From assembly GCA_945867285.1 (NCBI GenBank), contig CAMBHX010000002.1:1-31386 (forward strand): a stretch of DNA of 31,386 nucleotides. The letters run 5' to 3'. The notes beneath the pieces were generated by a model, which made no database searches, was not told where the DNA came from, and saw nothing but the letters and a program-made list of their open reading frames with translations. Shown here piece by piece: positions 31,121 through 31,386 of the stretch. The stretch is from Sulfuricurvum sp. IAE1 (GTDB taxonomy: Bacteria; Campylobacterota; Campylobacteria; Campylobacterales; Sulfurimonadaceae). Position 1 is the stretch's first letter. Each line of letters starts with the position of its first letter. The translations under genes were made by a program, and so were the position numbers.

Positions 31121-31386
31121 AACTTATACTCGATTCCAGCTGTTACTAAATACGCTTTTGCGTTAGAAAATTCGCCATTTATTGAAGCATTATGAACCTC
31201 TCGATCCTCTTTCATATCGACAAGACCTGCCAATCCAAGCGTCCAGCGTTCATCCATTTTGTACTTTCCGCCCAAAGAGACAATCCATGCATCTGAATCA
31301 GGCAATTCGTACCCCAATGTCGATTCTGGAACCGGTGTTTCATCATAAGCTATCCCTGCCATGGCTGTCCATTTATCATATTTTTG
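31117..31386 (-). CDS. FadL/OmpP1-type outer-membrane channel, C-terminal part
   Basis: 89 residues plus stop are visible; the gene continues beyond the right edge, so the ATG at 31362 is an internal Met. The segment WTAMAGIAYDETPVPES, then LPDSDAWIVSLGGKYK, and alternating strands ending in the aromatic GIEYKF are typical of the last strands of FadL/TodX long-chain fatty acid or hydrocarbon transporters. It is the upstream partner of the AAA ATPase gene, overlapping it by four bases. In this group such channels import hydrophobic compounds; the substrate here is unknown. Confidence 0.75.
   Translation of the reverse strand, partial: QKYDKWTAMAGIAYDETPVPESTLGYELPDSDAWIVSLGGKYKMDERWTLGLAGLVDMKEDREVHNASINGEFSNAKAYLVTAGIEYKF

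Noticed and set aside
1..31386. CRISPR arrays, prophage or insertion sequences
   Set aside because: No direct-repeat/spacer pattern, integrase, transposase or phage structural gene is visible in any frame.

Overview
The window looks like a chromosomal segment of a member of the Campylobacterota (Epsilonproteobacteria), most likely a sulfur-oxidising relative of Sulfuricurvum/Sulfurimonas. The evidence is gene order and gene form. The set gap-pgk-tpiA-fabI lies divergent from nadD-rsfS. A UbiA-type prenyltransferase lies next to miaA. A long nuoA-to-nuoN operon has a tiny cysteine-free NuoE stand-in, no ordinary NuoF, and the flagellar protein gene pflA at its end. I cannot fix the genus without a search. 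There are no insertion sequences, phage genes or CRISPR arrays.

Layout. 1-285: left edge with the first two codons of a leftward gene, then the promoter of a small lipoprotein gene (286-699). 706-4698: leftward central-carbon and lipid cluster gap, pgk, tpiA, fabI, with two different intergenic repeats between its members. 4699-5890: rightward nadD, rsfS and a tRNA-Arg. 6159-8037: leftward set of a prenyltransferase (probably for menaquinone), a PilZ-like protein and a membrane-anchored protein. 8209-9102: miaA, convergent with and overlapping the end of pflA (9094-11433). 11556-29075: a leftward complex I operon, nuoA, B, C, D, a 76-aa NuoE-like protein, a NuoF-remnant/GltD-like fusion, two tandem nuoG paralogues, then H, I, J, K, L, M, N. 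29384-31386: a AAA ATPase gene coupled to the 3' end of a FadL-type outer-membrane protein gene that runs off the right edge.

How it works together. The nuo genes should build a proton-pumping complex I reducing menaquinone; the nearby prenyltransferase probably serves menaquinone synthesis. The input end is not that of a textbook NADH dehydrogenase. The FMN/NADH half of NuoF and the iron-sulfur protein NuoE are absent. In their place is a NuoF C-terminal iron-sulfur domain (with one cluster cysteine changed to glycine) fused to a glutamate-synthase-small-subunit-like flavoprotein with FAD and NAD(P) sites. It is followed by two NuoG proteins with matching cysteine sets, one carrying a 55-residue charged insert. 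This rebuilt electron-entry module is the main protein-level novelty.

The main DNA-level novelty is an intergenic element found three times (1568-1649, 4745-4823, 11467-11547). It has a conserved core and three consecutive hairpins. Two of the stems differ in sequence between copies while staying perfectly paired, so the structure appears to be maintained. Two further, unrelated inverted-repeat elements lie at 2414-2478 and 8096-8163.
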